DNA of 64,000 nucleotides from Caecitellus pseudoparvulus (lineage: Eukaryota; Bigyra: Bicosoecida): assembly GCA_965644315.1 (NCBI GenBank), contig CBFFRQ010000036.1:1-64000 (forward strand), in the 5' to 3' direction. The position numbers were made by a program, and so were the translations under genes. The notes beneath the pieces are model-generated. The model searched no databases and was not told where the DNA came from. It worked only from the letters and a program-made list of their open reading frames with translations. This document shows positions 31,720-43,353 of this stretch, piece by piece (the stretch's first letter is position 1; every line of letters starts with the position of its first letter).

Positions 31720-34700
31720 ATGCAAGTGGCGGATTGGCCAGTAGCGCCAGTGCACTTGTGGCCGCCGGCACTTGTGCGCGAGGTCGCCTTCAGCTCGGCG
31801 CTGCGCTGTGCTGAGCCTTGCACCTCGGAAGACGCGGCCGATGCTCTGCAATGCACGTTGGTGCAGTTGAAGCAGGCCATTGCCTCAGCTTGGCAGCTGC
31901 ATGGCGTGCGGCGGAAGGAGCGGTTCGCAGAGGTGGCGTGCGAGCGGATTTTGAGCCACCACGACAGCCGCATTGTCCCCTCGAACAGGGCGAGCCTGGC
32001 GGAGGCACGGGAGGATGCAGGGCGGATAGCTTCTCAATCATCAACAGGCACACCTTCAGGCTCTGCCTCGTTCTCCCACGCCGAAGGTGAGGCGCAGCTT
32101 CCCCGCGATTGCATTGGTCTGGTCTAGGCAGGCGCAGACCATGCTCCCCACCCCCCTGCCTCGCACACAGGCGCTGATGGGCCCACCTTGCACGTATCCC
32201 TTGCACATTGCGCTGAGTGGTTGGGTGTGCAGCAGGAGGCCCTGCTCTCTCTCATGCAAGGCTCGCTGCCGGTGTGGCCCCTGTGGCAGGCACTGCTGAA
32301 CGAGTGCGTGCCGGCGCAGGCCACGCCGCCTCTGCACCGCACCCGTGCGACCGCGCTGACCACAGGCCGCATGGCATGCATGTGAAACAGCTTCTTGCGA
32401 GGGTGTCGGGGAAGCGCATCAAAGCCACGCAGGCAGACCACGTGGTGCGTGCACGTCAGTTTCTGCTTCTCTCCCGCACACAAACCAAACTACACACCGC
32501 CACTTGGTCACAGCTGCGGGTGAAGCTCAAAGACGTGGTCCAGAAGGTTTCCAGTGAGATCCAAGGCAACTTGACGAACATCTGGGTCAGCAACAAGTTC
32601 GTGGCGGGCTCTGCTGCTGCGACTTCGGGCGCTCCGCAAACTCCGCAACCGCTCCTCGCACCCCAGGTTCGTCGCAGCGGGGTCAGCCGACCCAGTGAAG
32701 AGCTTGGACATGGCACTGTATGAGGTGTGTCTGCGCCGCCCCACGTCCTCCCCTCCTGTGCCTGCCCCACGCACAGGCGTCGCGTTTTCCCACACCCGCA
32801 CCTGCACAGCTCGGCAGTCGCTTGAGCCGCACACCCTCCGACCCAGACACCAACCACCACACTGCCGTGCGTAGTGCGAAGAGTGGATCCATCCTCGTTA
32901 TTGCTTCACGACCTCCCCATCACCCCCCTCTGAACAGTCAGTGGGCGACCTGCGCTTCCCCAGCCCTGCCACCTCGGGTATCGGCGGATCCGCCGTCGTG
33001 TACGCAGCTGCACTGCACATGACGGGACAGGCCTGTTTCATCCATGGTGAGGAGATAGCATAGGCCACCTTGCCTCCCTGCACCACCGCCACACTCCCTA
33101 CCTGCTCCCCTTACAGTGGATGACGGAGACTGCGACTTCCAGCGCACGCCCGAGGACGTGTTCCGACCTCAACGCGGCCTGTTCGATACCGGCAGCATCG
33201 TGACGATGCCTGCCACACCTCTGGTCCTGTTTAAAACCCTTCCTGCCCTCGCCCGCTTCGCTGGCGCAGTGCCTGACGCAGAACGCTTCGCGGCGGTGCG
33301 TCCTGCGACTGTGCTTGCTGCAGGCCTTGTGGCCGGCGCGCCGCTGGCCACCACGCGCACAACGAGCTTCCTCACGGGGAGTGACGTGGCCTTGGCTGCC
33401 ATGGCATTGCCATTGCAGTCCTGGCCGAGCAGGGTCCCTTTGGGCGCCCTGGGTGTGGAGCGGCAGGCGACGCGAGTGCGGCGCGACCCGCCCTTGTCAT
33501 GTGGCAACCTTCCGGTGCTGGAGCCACACACGTCCATGCCGCTGCCCCTCCTGGCAGCAGCTCTGAACACGGTGGGGCTGCGGAACCGGAACCTCGCGCC
33601 TGAGGACCGTCACCCGCCCCCCTTCGTCGCAGGCTGTGCCGACATCCTGCCGGGCATGGCGCCTGCGGAGCTTGGACCCGCTGTCATCGCCGACCTCCCA
33701 CGTGCCTACGGAGCTTGGTCAGGCAGCTTGGGACACAGTGGTGTGCAGGACAGCGCCATTGCCTGGCCTACAGCGGTGGCAGTGTGGACTGCTACTGGGC
33801 CTGGCGGGGCTGAGGCCGTCGCGGTGCGAAGCGGCAGCAAGCTGCCGGAAGCCTGGCTGGACCCCGCCGCTGCCGCCACGGCAGTGCCGCCCAGACTGCC
33901 GCTGAGCACTGCAGCCCGCATCATTGGCTGGGCGTTGCACAGCCCTTTTGCAGTGCTCCCCGCACCCAGTGTACGCTGCGCCTCCCGGAGTGTGGGACGT
34001 GGAGCTCGCCTCGCCGCCTTGCACGCTTCGTGGGTCGCACAGCAGTGCGTGGAGCATGGTCTGGAGCCCAGGCTGCTGTCAGGCCTGCTCAGGGTGCGTG
34101 CACGGGCCATGGGGTCCATACTGCGCACGTTGCAAGCGGCACACGCGTTGCCTGGCCGGGAGGCTGTGCACGAACAAGGGGGGCGGGGCGGCGAATTGGT
34201 GCTGGTGTACGGCGACACACTGGGGGCATCGGATGCTGGACTGCAGGTGCAGACACAGCTCTCTGAGCGAGGCAGGAGTGCTGTCATTCGCATGGCGCAG
34301 GCCTGGACTGCGGATGCTGACGAGGAAGAGGTAGAGGAGGTCGTGGTCGTGCGGCAGGCGTTGCACGGGGCGCTGGCCACAAGAAACGCACCCGCCACGA
34401 CCTGCCCCGCTGACTTGGTCCCTGTCGCCGCGCAATCACCGCAGGAAGGCGTGCCAGGTGAGCGCCCTGTGCAGACTCCGTCTCATGCTGCAGGAGGGGG
34501 GGTTGCAGGGTGGCAGGATGACGTTCTGCACCTGGGCCTCGCGTGGGCGGTGCATCGGCGTGTTCTGGCGCAGGAAGGCATGGACCCACCTGCAGGGCCC
34601 TTTGTTGACTCTGTGGGAGGGGCGCTGGAAGACGAGGAGGAGGATGGCGCGTTGGAGGAAGACGACGCGGGGGCGTTTGGCCCTGCGTCGGCCACGTCTG

Positions 34701-37700
34701 ACGTGCGACTTGCGTGGCTGCTGGCGCACACGATGCTGGTGGGGCTGGGCTGCCTCGGCATCATGTCCAACTCAGAGGCACTGCAGCTGTTCCGCCGCTC
34801 CATGACGCGACTGCTGGCGAAGGTCCGGGGCGGTGATGCGTTACGCGCACGTATGGGCCACCTGCGTGATGCGCTGGCGTTGCTAGCGCCTCGAATTACG
34901 ACCTTCTCACTCACCAGCCTGCGTCAGGCTATCTGCGGAGCGGAACACAGCAGCGATGAGTCAGAGTCGGAGGGAGATGTCCCAAACTCCGCGCGCACCT
35001 ACGCGTTTGCGCTGACGGACTGCGTGGCGCAGAACAACGGCGTGTTCCGGGCCTCTGCCGACTGCATCCTTGGCGAGGCTGACTGTGCACCTCGCCAGGC
35101 GGCGCTGCGGGGGCTAGCGGCGCTGCTGCAAGGCGACGCGTTTGCCGGGCAGCTGACCCCCCCACAGCCCCTGCCCTGGTGGCAGCACCTGCCCAATGCC
35201 CGAGCGGAAGCTGCCCACCTCGCCCGGGCAGCCTGCCTGGGGGCGCTGCGCCTGCCGCCTGGTGCATGGATGCGGGCGGCGGTGCCCCACGGAGAGGATC
35301 TTGGAGGGGAGGAAGTGGGCCCGTGGGGTGCAGAAGACACCTCCCTGCACGTGCAATCGCTGCAGCACCCCGTATCTGTGGCGGAGCAGTGGTTGGCCGG
35401 GCCAGATGGGCGATTCGCGCTGTCTGGACTGCTGCGCCATCCGGTAGCATACCCTGCACGCCGGTTTCACACCCTGTTCAACAGTGCCCGCCCAGTGCAG
35501 GCATCCACCTGGACTGGGCTGCTAGCGAAAGACCCCGCCTCAGAGCCCGTGGACGAGGTTGAGGGGGGGCGGGCGAAACGACGCAGGTCTGGGGCAGCGG
35601 CAGAGGTCACGGCAGGTGCGGGCGACACGCTACGAGAAGCGTTTCCCAGCGTGGGCGTTGCCCGTGCAGCTGCCACCCTGCACATGCTCCTGGTGACCCA
35701 TGCCTTGAGGGAGACAGGGGGGCATGTTCCCGCGCTGCACCCCACTCCTGATGCGCCGGATGCGGAGTTCTTGCCAAGCCTGCCAGTGGAAGTGCCGAGC
35801 ACCATCCCGCCACAACCGCCAGCCCAAGTGCTGCCTGTGCCACGGGTGGAAGTGAACGTCACAGCTGCAGTGGGGTCCTTGACTCCGCTGGAGTTCATGC
35901 ACTGCTTCAAGCCGACTCAGAAAACGTGCAACCATCTGGCAACGGGCGCACACGGTCGGGCGGAGTGCCAGCGGTTTGTGAGTCAGCCAACCACGCCAAT
36001 GTGCGAATCGCACCCGCGCCTGGCAAACGTGCTGCTGCGCACAACCCGAGAACCCGACGTCCTCAGTCGGGCCATGGACCTTCTCGAAGACCTAGGCATT
36101 GTCGCGCCATGCAGCTCCCAGCATGCCTTGGGCGAGCCGGTCGTGCTGAACACGCTGCTGCCTTGGCGCGTGTGGGGAGGACAGGAGTCAGCGCCCGCCA
36201 CAGCCCCACGGGCCACTGTGCCAGTGCACTCCCTGCTCCATACCGTTGCATTCTGGCGCGACTGCGCCACTCTCGGCGTCATGCTGCGCAGCTGCTCCAC
36301 GTCCTCTGCCACAGAGAGCGGGCCGGCCGCCTTGCTCGGCGACGGCGACCTGCCCCACGACATGTCGGCACTAGAAGCCCTGCTCGGCGCCGAGGTGCCT
36401 GCCTCTCAAGTGTCCGGTGACACACTCCAGGTGGCGCCCCACCCTGCCCTACAAGACACACCCTGGCTGCGCCTGGTGCAAGGACGGCACCCTGTCAGTG
36501 CGTTTTTCAGCGAGACGGAGGTTTCCCGACTGCAGAGCCTGCCACCTCCCCGCGCGAGCATGAAGGCCAGCCTCCTCACGCTGGATGCTGCAGAGGGTGA
36601 GCTGCGCCTGATTCCCGGCGGCTTGGGGTGGCCTGCCTCGCCACAAGGTGCGGCGAGCGGTGAAGGTTGGGCTGCTAACGCGCAGTCTTTCCTCGCACCT
36701 CCGACGGAGCCCAGCGCTGGAACGGAGGCCCCCTTACGCCCAGGCCTGTCCCTGACGCGCCAAGAGTACGAGCGTGTGCTGCGTGCACACTCGCCCTGTC
36801 CCGTCGGCCTGCAGCAACGCTTCGGACTGACTTGGGCGGCGTTTCGTGACTCGGTGCTGACGCCGGCCATGTCACCTGGTTCACCAGCCCGCATCTTTGG
36901 CGTGCTGCGCGCATGGGGTGGGGCCACCGAAGCACTTGACACAGGCGCCGTGAAGGATGGCACTGCGTTGAGCCTATGGAAGGCACCGCCCTTCTTCACA
37001 GCCTACTGCAGTCGGGCTGCTGTGCATGGTGTGGACAGCAGCCCGACGCACCCGTTGCATACCACTTTCCTCGTGACCGAGCCGCTGGTGCCGGTGTGGA
37101 TGCGATTCCGCAAGACCCTGCCTGCGTTGGATGCCCCCCTTGCCCAGGCTGTGCAGGGGTCGTGGAAGATCAGTCGCGCGGAGCGACACGGCAGCGACTC
37201 GGAGAGCAGTGGCAGCGAAGCTGGCCGGCCCAAGCGACGACGGTCCAGCGTGGCAACACAAGCCAAGGCAGCTGCCACGTGGGTAGGGGACAGTGTCACG
37301 TCCATAGTCGTCACGCACAGTGCTGCGCGACCTGCGTGGGCTCGCCTGGCAGGGCTGGCTGTGCGCGGGCAAAATCGGAGCATCAGTACAGCTTGTGCCG
37401 AGCGCGGGCTGGTCACGGTGCTAGCAGAGCAGCACTCACAGCCAGCGCAGCAAGTGGGAACGCTGACGCTATCTGACCGCCGCGCTGTCATGGCGCACAA
37501 GCCCTTGAAGGGGGTATTACCGTGGGCTGACGGCGGCGGAGCGGGCATGTTGACAGCAGCGAAAGTAGCGCCAGATACGTGCCCTGCAGACGCCAGCCAG
37601 CAAGCCGTCCATCTGCGCACCTTGCAAGTCATCATGCAGGGCAGCCCGCGCACACTGCAGGGGGCGGCAGCTTTCTGGGGCGGGCTGCATTGTGCCGAGA

Positions 37701-40201
37701 TTGTGGCGAGGCTGCGTGAACTGCAGGAAAGCAACACCGCATCTTCCCTCGTGGGCCCGACTCCCGCCCTGTGGGCTCACGCAGAACACACGGGAACCGA
37801 CATGCAAAGCCAGGCACAGGGCGCCATTGGCCGCCTGGACAAACTGCTCACGCTTGCAGGGTTGGAAGGGGGCATTTCGGCGCTGACCAGCCGAAGCCCA
37901 TGGGAGGATGTCGAGGCGCCGCCTGCCTCCCCCCGCCAACCAGGCAACGCGGAAAACTTGCAGGGCGTTGTGGGGCATGTGTCCCGCCAGACCCTCAAGC
38001 GAGCCTTGATGCGTGGGAGGGAGGGCTTGTTCGGCCGGGCGCTGGACCATGCTCTGGAGCGGCTGGGAGTGGCGGCCTGCTCAGGCAGTGCGACCTGCTC
38101 AGGGATGCTGGAGTGCACCGACGCCGGCTCGGCCGTGCAGCCCCTCGCGGTGCCTGTGCTGTCCAGTGGTGCAGATGGAGCTGAGGGCGGCCTGGCCCAG
38201 GATGCCCTGCCTCTGGCTGTGGCTGTGCTGGCAGCAGGGGGGCCGCTGTCGTTTTGCGCCGACTGCTTCGCTGCGGGCCGCGACGCCACAGCGCATTGCT
38301 CCTGCCCCGGCAGACGGCACCTGGTGCTGGCAGCTACACGCCACTTTGCGGACAGGGACGGGCCGTTTCCAGACGACGCCCACGCACAGAGCCTGGCTCT
38401 GCTAGCTAGTCAACTCCCGCCCGAGCCCAACCCTGCCTGGGCCGGGGAAGAACTGTACACAGCCTGGTCCACAGAGGTGAGGCGGCAGCTGAGCCTGGCT
38501 TCCCTCACCTGCCTGGAACGGCCCCCCCTGCGCAGTGAGGCCAGTGAGGAGGCGTTTGCAGCCACCCTGCGCCGTGTGTGGCCTCATGCGCTGCCCCCCA
38601 CCTGGGCAGGCGTGGGTGACGTGTCAGCACAGCAAGCGGCGTTTTCACGCCTCCTGGGCGCTGTGCAGGAGGAAGTGTGCACAGAGCACGCCTTGACGCC
38701 ACCTGTGGAACACATCCCTGTGCCACAGCCCCTAGATCTCATGGTCAGCCGGGACGCCATGCGCGAGGCAGCGGTGGCTGTTGTGGAGCTCGGCAAGCGC
38801 GACCTGGTGTGCCCTGCTGACAGCGGCAGCATGCTGGCCCTCAGCGCAGGCTTCGAAGGCGGCCCAACGAAAGGCATGCGGCCTGTCTTGGACTCCATGG
38901 CTCGTCGGTGTGTGGGGCAGTTGGAGGTGGAGGACGAAGGCGAGGGGGGCCGCGTGCATCCGCGTGTAGCTCAGGGCGTGGCCACAGGATGGAACAGCAC
39001 CCCGCTTGTCGTCGGCCAAACACCACATGCGGAGGACTACAGCGACGCTTGCATGCCCAGCACCGCTCAACCTGTGGCCCAGCAACGCACGAAGCAGCCA
39101 CGCACATCCGCTCAGCGCGCTGACACTGCGCTTCGCGTGCGCGCAGCACATCCCCTCGCACGCACCATTTTCGGCGCGCTGCGGGAGGGTTCGCAGCACA
39201 CACCCCTGGAACAGCTGGTGTGCCTGTGTGGAGACCGACTTGGGGCCTTGATCAGCGAGCTTGGTGGCGTGGACCTGCTGCGTGCAGCGCAGGAGACCCT
39301 CAAGTCAATTGCTGCGTGGTGCGAAGGAGGGGCGGACGCCTTGCCGCCTGACGTCACTACGTGGCGCCCGCCCACGAGCGAGCAGTCGCCAAGTGCCGCA
39401 GGCGGAAAACGCCGACGTAGCGAAGCGTCGGGGCCAGTCAGCAGCCACCTAGTGGCAGCAGACACCGCGTTGCAGAGTTTCACCTTGGCCGTGCTGTCCA
39501 GCTTGAGTCTGCCCACAGAAACGCACGTCCACGAGGCGTTGGCGGCCGCTGAGAGCGGCAGCATGCTGCAAGCCCTGCAGCACGTTCGCTCGCCGCCTGA
39601 GGTGGTGTTCACCTCCTCTCCTTGCCGTCTGGCTGCCGTGTGTGGGTGTGGTGGGCTGCTGTGGGTGGCTGCAAACGACGCGTGGAAGTGGACCGCGTGC
39701 CCGGCCCTTCCGCCGCCCCACGCTGATGCAGACGCAACCAGCCCTGTTCCTGATATTGCTCTGCCGGCCACATTCCTTGGCAGTCTCCGCTGCCACGAGG
39801 CGCGCTGCAGTCTGCCCGGCCCCCGCCCCATGTGGCCGTATGTTACGCTGGATGGCCTGGTGAACCAGCCCGTGCGGCGGGCATGGGAGCGGGCTGTGCT
39901 GGGGCATGCACAGCAGTGTGGCAGTGTGGGTGGCATTCTCCGGGCCTTGGCTGGCGCACTGCCCGCCCCTGCCGTGCTGTGGATTCTGCAGCGCCTGGAA
40001 ATCGCTGGCGTGCTGACTCTGTTGCAGCCGCCAGACACAGCACCGCTGCTGCAAGCAACCTGCCCACAGCCTCAAGACCTGGAGCAGACCACTGTCCTGC
40101 TGCGTGAGCAGGCCGTGTTGTTGTACATCAAGGCGGAGTGGGGCTGTGACATTGCTGCGCAAGTGCTGCGCCGCTGCAGCGGCAAGTGGCTGCGTTGCTG
40201 A
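31720..40201 (+). CDS. very large unrecognised protein, 8 exons
   Basis: Proposed exons: 31720-32086, 32171-32303, 32366-32444, 32514-32596, 32667-32724, 32777-32866, 32938-33046 and 33117-40201; their total is an exact multiple of three and encodes about 2,667 residues. Introns are 52-84 bp with donors GTGAGG, GTGCGT (three), GTTCGT, GTGTGT and GTGAGG. The ATG at 31720 is the first in frame after a stop at 31651. I do not recognise a family with confidence. Seen: helical N terminus, an Asp/Glu-rich stretch near 34640, Lys/Arg patches (KRRRS) recurring between acidic Ser-rich linkers, and a Cys/His-rich piece near 38255-38310 (CADC ... HCSCPGRRH). The last 130 residues (WPYVTLDGLVN onwards) faintly recall the C-terminal winged helix of the largest TFIIIC subunit. 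A nuclear protein seems likely. Function unknown. Confidence 0.7.
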
Positions 40202-40393
40202 CCCCGCAAGGGTGCAGCGTGCGAGGCCGCCAGAGCCCGCAGCTGATGCCCCTCCTCAAAATGCACCAGAAAGGGAGTACCGCTAACTCAGCTTGCCACC
40301 GGCTCAAGCGTGGAGTGGTTGCCAGAGACCAGGTGTGATCGCCGCTGGCACTTGTCTGGCAACAGCGAGGTTTGCGTGCTGGTGGTCGTCACC

Positions 40394-41987
40394 ATGGCCA
40401 GTGGCGGGAGCTCCAAGAGCGGCTCGTCCGGCAAGAAGAAGCCACGGGGGGTGTCACGAGAAGTGTTCAACTTGGTGGGAGAGGATGTGCTGGCACCCAT
40501 CGTGAGGCGCAAGCGGCGGGCCAGTCGCAGTCTGCCAGCGCCCAACGCCAGCCGCCTTCGTTGCCACAGATGCCCCGCAGGGGCGCCATCACTCGCCAGT
40601 CCATCAATGCTGCAAAGAACAAACGTGTGACGAAGTGGTGCGTCGTGGGACTCGCACGTTCTGTGCACAGCGCTGCAGGCCACTGCGCCACGCGTCAAAC
40701 AAGGTGGCACTGGCGTGGTCCTCCAATTCCGCAGGGCACTGAAGCCATTCACCTCCTCTGCACGGCGCGACCAGCTGACGCTGAAGCACTGGGAGCGTGC
40801 GCACGCCGAATTTGTTGACTACCCCTTTGCCAAGTTCAACCGCAGGGTGCGTGCGAGCCCCACGGGCTTCTGCCGCCAGCTCCACCGGAGCACATCGTCC
40901 CTCGGCTCCGCAGGTGGACATCGTGCGGTACACTGACGAGGAGTACGCGCAGCTGTGCATGCCGGCGGCAGGCGTGAAGGTATCTGAGGACCAGGACGCC
41001 CGCTGGCCCAAGGAGCACACGGACAAGCTGTTCGAGCTGGCGCGGCTCTTCGACCTGCGCTGGCCGCTGGTGTTTGACCGGTGGCCCCTGCGGCCCCAGC
41101 ACACCATCGAAGACATGAAGCTGCGCTTCTACACCGTCACCGTGCGAGTCATCGATGCCCGACGCCGGGGCCAGGGCTCCTACTCCGCCAGCACTGTCGC
41201 GCAGCTCAAGCAGTACGAGCACTTCGACTACGACATCCTGTCCGACCAGACACGGCGCAAGCAGCTGGAGGCGGCTTTCCGCCGGTCAGCTGGGCAGGTG
41301 GCGGAGGAGGCCAGCCTGCGTGCCGAAATACGCGCCATTGACGCCGCCCTGGCGGGGGCCCGGACCAAGGCCAACAAAGCCGCGGCGGCAGCAGCGGGGG
41401 ACCGCACGGCCCTCGCGGCGGCAGTGTCTCTGGGCCTCAAGAAGGCGCCCGAGGGGCCTGGTATGGACCCGTCCTTCGCTGCCTCGTACTCCGCCGCAGG
41501 GGCGGGGGCTGGCGGGGCAGGCAGCTCGGCCAAGGCGGCGAGCTCCTCGGGCGGCAGTGGGAACGCCTTCGACGTGCAGGCACACACGGGCGTGGCGCTG
41601 CGGTCAGAACAACTGGCGTCTGTTCTGCCTGGCTACGGCCGCAGCAGCCGCACCATGAAGAAGGTCTCTGCACTCATGCACGAGCTGGGCGTGCCGCCTG
41701 CAGGCAAGATGGTGCCCTGTGCCGCCGTGTACGCCGCACACACGAAGCTGAGGCAGGACACGGTGAATCTGTTCCAGCTGCAGCGGGCAGTGGCAGCTGC
41801 GGAGCGGCGAGCGCACGGGCTGACCACGCAGCGCCTGGCGCTGGCCAGCCAGGTGCGGCTGGCCAAGCCGCGCGCTGCCTCTGCACAGCCGAGACACCAC
41901 GCCACACAAGCTTCCATGTCCGGAAGGGGTGCCAAGCGCCCTGCTGCTATGCAAAGCGGCGTGGAGGCGAAGCGCCCACGCCACTGA
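40394..41987 (+). CDS. SWC4: SWC4/DMAP1, subunit of SWR1 and NuA4 chromatin complexes
   Basis: Shared subunit of the H2A.Z-exchange (SWR1) and histone acetyltransferase (NuA4) complexes. Exons 40394-40501, 40570-40637, 40735-40846 and 40914-41987; introns of 68, 97 and 67 bp with donors GTGAGG, GTGCGT and GTGCGT. 453 residues, near human DMAP1. The splices rebuild the family's conserved block: KWALKPFTSSARRD, then HW, then DYPFAKFNRRVDIVRYTDEE. A SANT/Myb-like domain lies at about 124-175 (RWPKEHTDKLFELARLFDLRW), followed by IEDMKLRFY and RRKQLEAAFRRSAGQVAEE, all hallmark segments. The C-terminal half carries the DMAP1-binding region (GVALRSEQ) and ends in a basic Ala-rich tail. No ambiguity about family. 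Confidence 0.9.
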
Positions 41988-42167
41988 GGGGGCAGGAGAA
42001 TGCACGCGTTTTTGTCGCATCCTTGCATCATTCGCGCAACTCCAAAATTACATCCGGCACTTGCTGCTTCCCTCCCACTCCCCAACACTTTCAAGAGCAG
42101 ACTCCAGCCCATCCATACACTCTCTAGTGTGTTGTTGTGGATCGTTTTTCCATCAACAGTACCAGTC

Positions 42168-43000
42168 ATGACCCGTGGGTAAGTTTCCAGGCGATTTGTG
42201 TGCCGCTGATGCAGGCAGGGAGTGGGACGCCGCCAAGGGGGCGCCGCAGCCTCACCCGAGCCCCCTGCACGTTGGCAAACGGCTGCATATTTGCAACTTT
42301 GCGCCTTATGCTGTAGGCGGGGGTGTGTGATGCGTGGCTGCGCCACCCAGGGCTCCAGGCAGCTGCCTCCATGCCGTGGTGCTGCGTCCAAGTTCCGCAC
42401 TCCCAGCGTGGCTCGTGGCGCACTGCCTTGCGGCCGCCTGCAGTGCACGTGACCTTGGGGCGTGTGTGGCACGTCCATGTCTTGCCTGCTGACCCGCCCC
42501 TTGCGTCGCTGTATGCCCCCCTGGGCCCTACGCTGTCACTGGCTCACTGGCTCCCGCCCTCCTCGTTTCGCAGTGCCCCCGCCGGTATGCGCTGCGCGCG
42601 CAAGCTGCGCAACCACCGACGCACTCAGCGTTGGGCCCAGAAGAGCTACAACAAGAGCCACAGTGTGACCGCCATGAAGGCCAACCCCTTCGGTGGCTCC
42701 ACCATGGCCAAGGGCATCGTCCTGGAGAAGATCGGCATTGAGGCCAAGCAGCCTAACTCTGCCATCCGTAAGTCCTGCCGAGTGCAGCTGATCAAGAACG
42801 GCAAGAAGATCGCCGCCTTCGTGCCCCGTGATGGCTCCCTGAACTTCGTGGACGAGAACGACGAGGTCCTCATCGCTGGTTTCGGCCGTTCCGGCCACGC
42901 CGTTGGTGATATCCCAGGTGTGCGTTTCAAGGTCGTCAAGGTCGCTGGCGTGTCTCTGCTGGCCCTGTGGAAGCACAAGAAGGAGAAGCCTCGTGCTTAA
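42168..43000 (+). CDS. RPS23: 40S ribosomal protein S23 (uS12)
   Basis: Decoding-centre protein of the small subunit. Exons 42168-42178 and 42574-43000; the 395-bp intron has GTAAGT and CGCAG ends. 145 residues (human 143). The 11-base first exon gives MTRG, continuing [16 protein letters not shown], which restores the basic start of the family. Conserved blocks seen: [17 protein letters not shown], the KQPNSAIRK loop containing the proline that is hydroxylated in other eukaryotes, [16 protein letters not shown], and [13 protein letters not shown]. Codon use is the most C-biased in the window, as expected for a highly expressed gene. A downstream ATG at 42587 would give a shortened protein, so the spliced start is preferred. 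Confidence 0.95.
42179..42573 (+). other. 395-bp intron of RPS23
   Basis: The only long intron found here, and the only one with the textbook donor GTAAGT. Ribosomal-protein introns often host small nucleolar RNAs; I looked for C/D and H/ACA boxes and found no convincing pair. Confidence 0.8.
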
Positions 43001-43353
43001 GTGCTCCCAGCTCCCTGCCCTGCGCTTGAAGCCCGCGCGAGAGCCCCCGGATGGTGGGCTGGGCCGCGCCACTGTGCAGACGTGCCGCATGGGGCAACCC
43101 CCCGCTTGGCATGTCTGCGCAGGGGCGTGTGTTCTACGAGCATGTTGCCAATGCATGCATTTCCACAACCACGCTTGAGTGCCTGCCTGGCTTGCGACCA
43201 CTGAGACCCACGCTAGCAGCCGGGACCTGCTCAAAACGCAGTACCTGAGGGAAGTCAGGGGGTTGGGCGCACAGCACGAACAAGAGCGGTGCTTCGCCCC
43301 AGGTGACCCGTCGCCTCAGTTTTGTCAGAGCACGCCGTGCACAGCAGGCCAGC
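43001..43353. other. intergenic
   Basis: About 350 bp between RPS23 and the next gene on the same strand. Contains a palindromic-core 15-mer AATGCATGCATTTCC at 43150-43164, also present right after the stop of the TYW fusion gene. A GTG-initiated frame from 43303 runs into the next gene without an upstream ATG. Confidence 0.4.

Noticed and set aside
42179-42573. snoRNA in the RPS23 intron
   Set aside because: TGATGC-like boxes exist but no matched C and D boxes at a proper distance, and no H/ACA fold that I could support.
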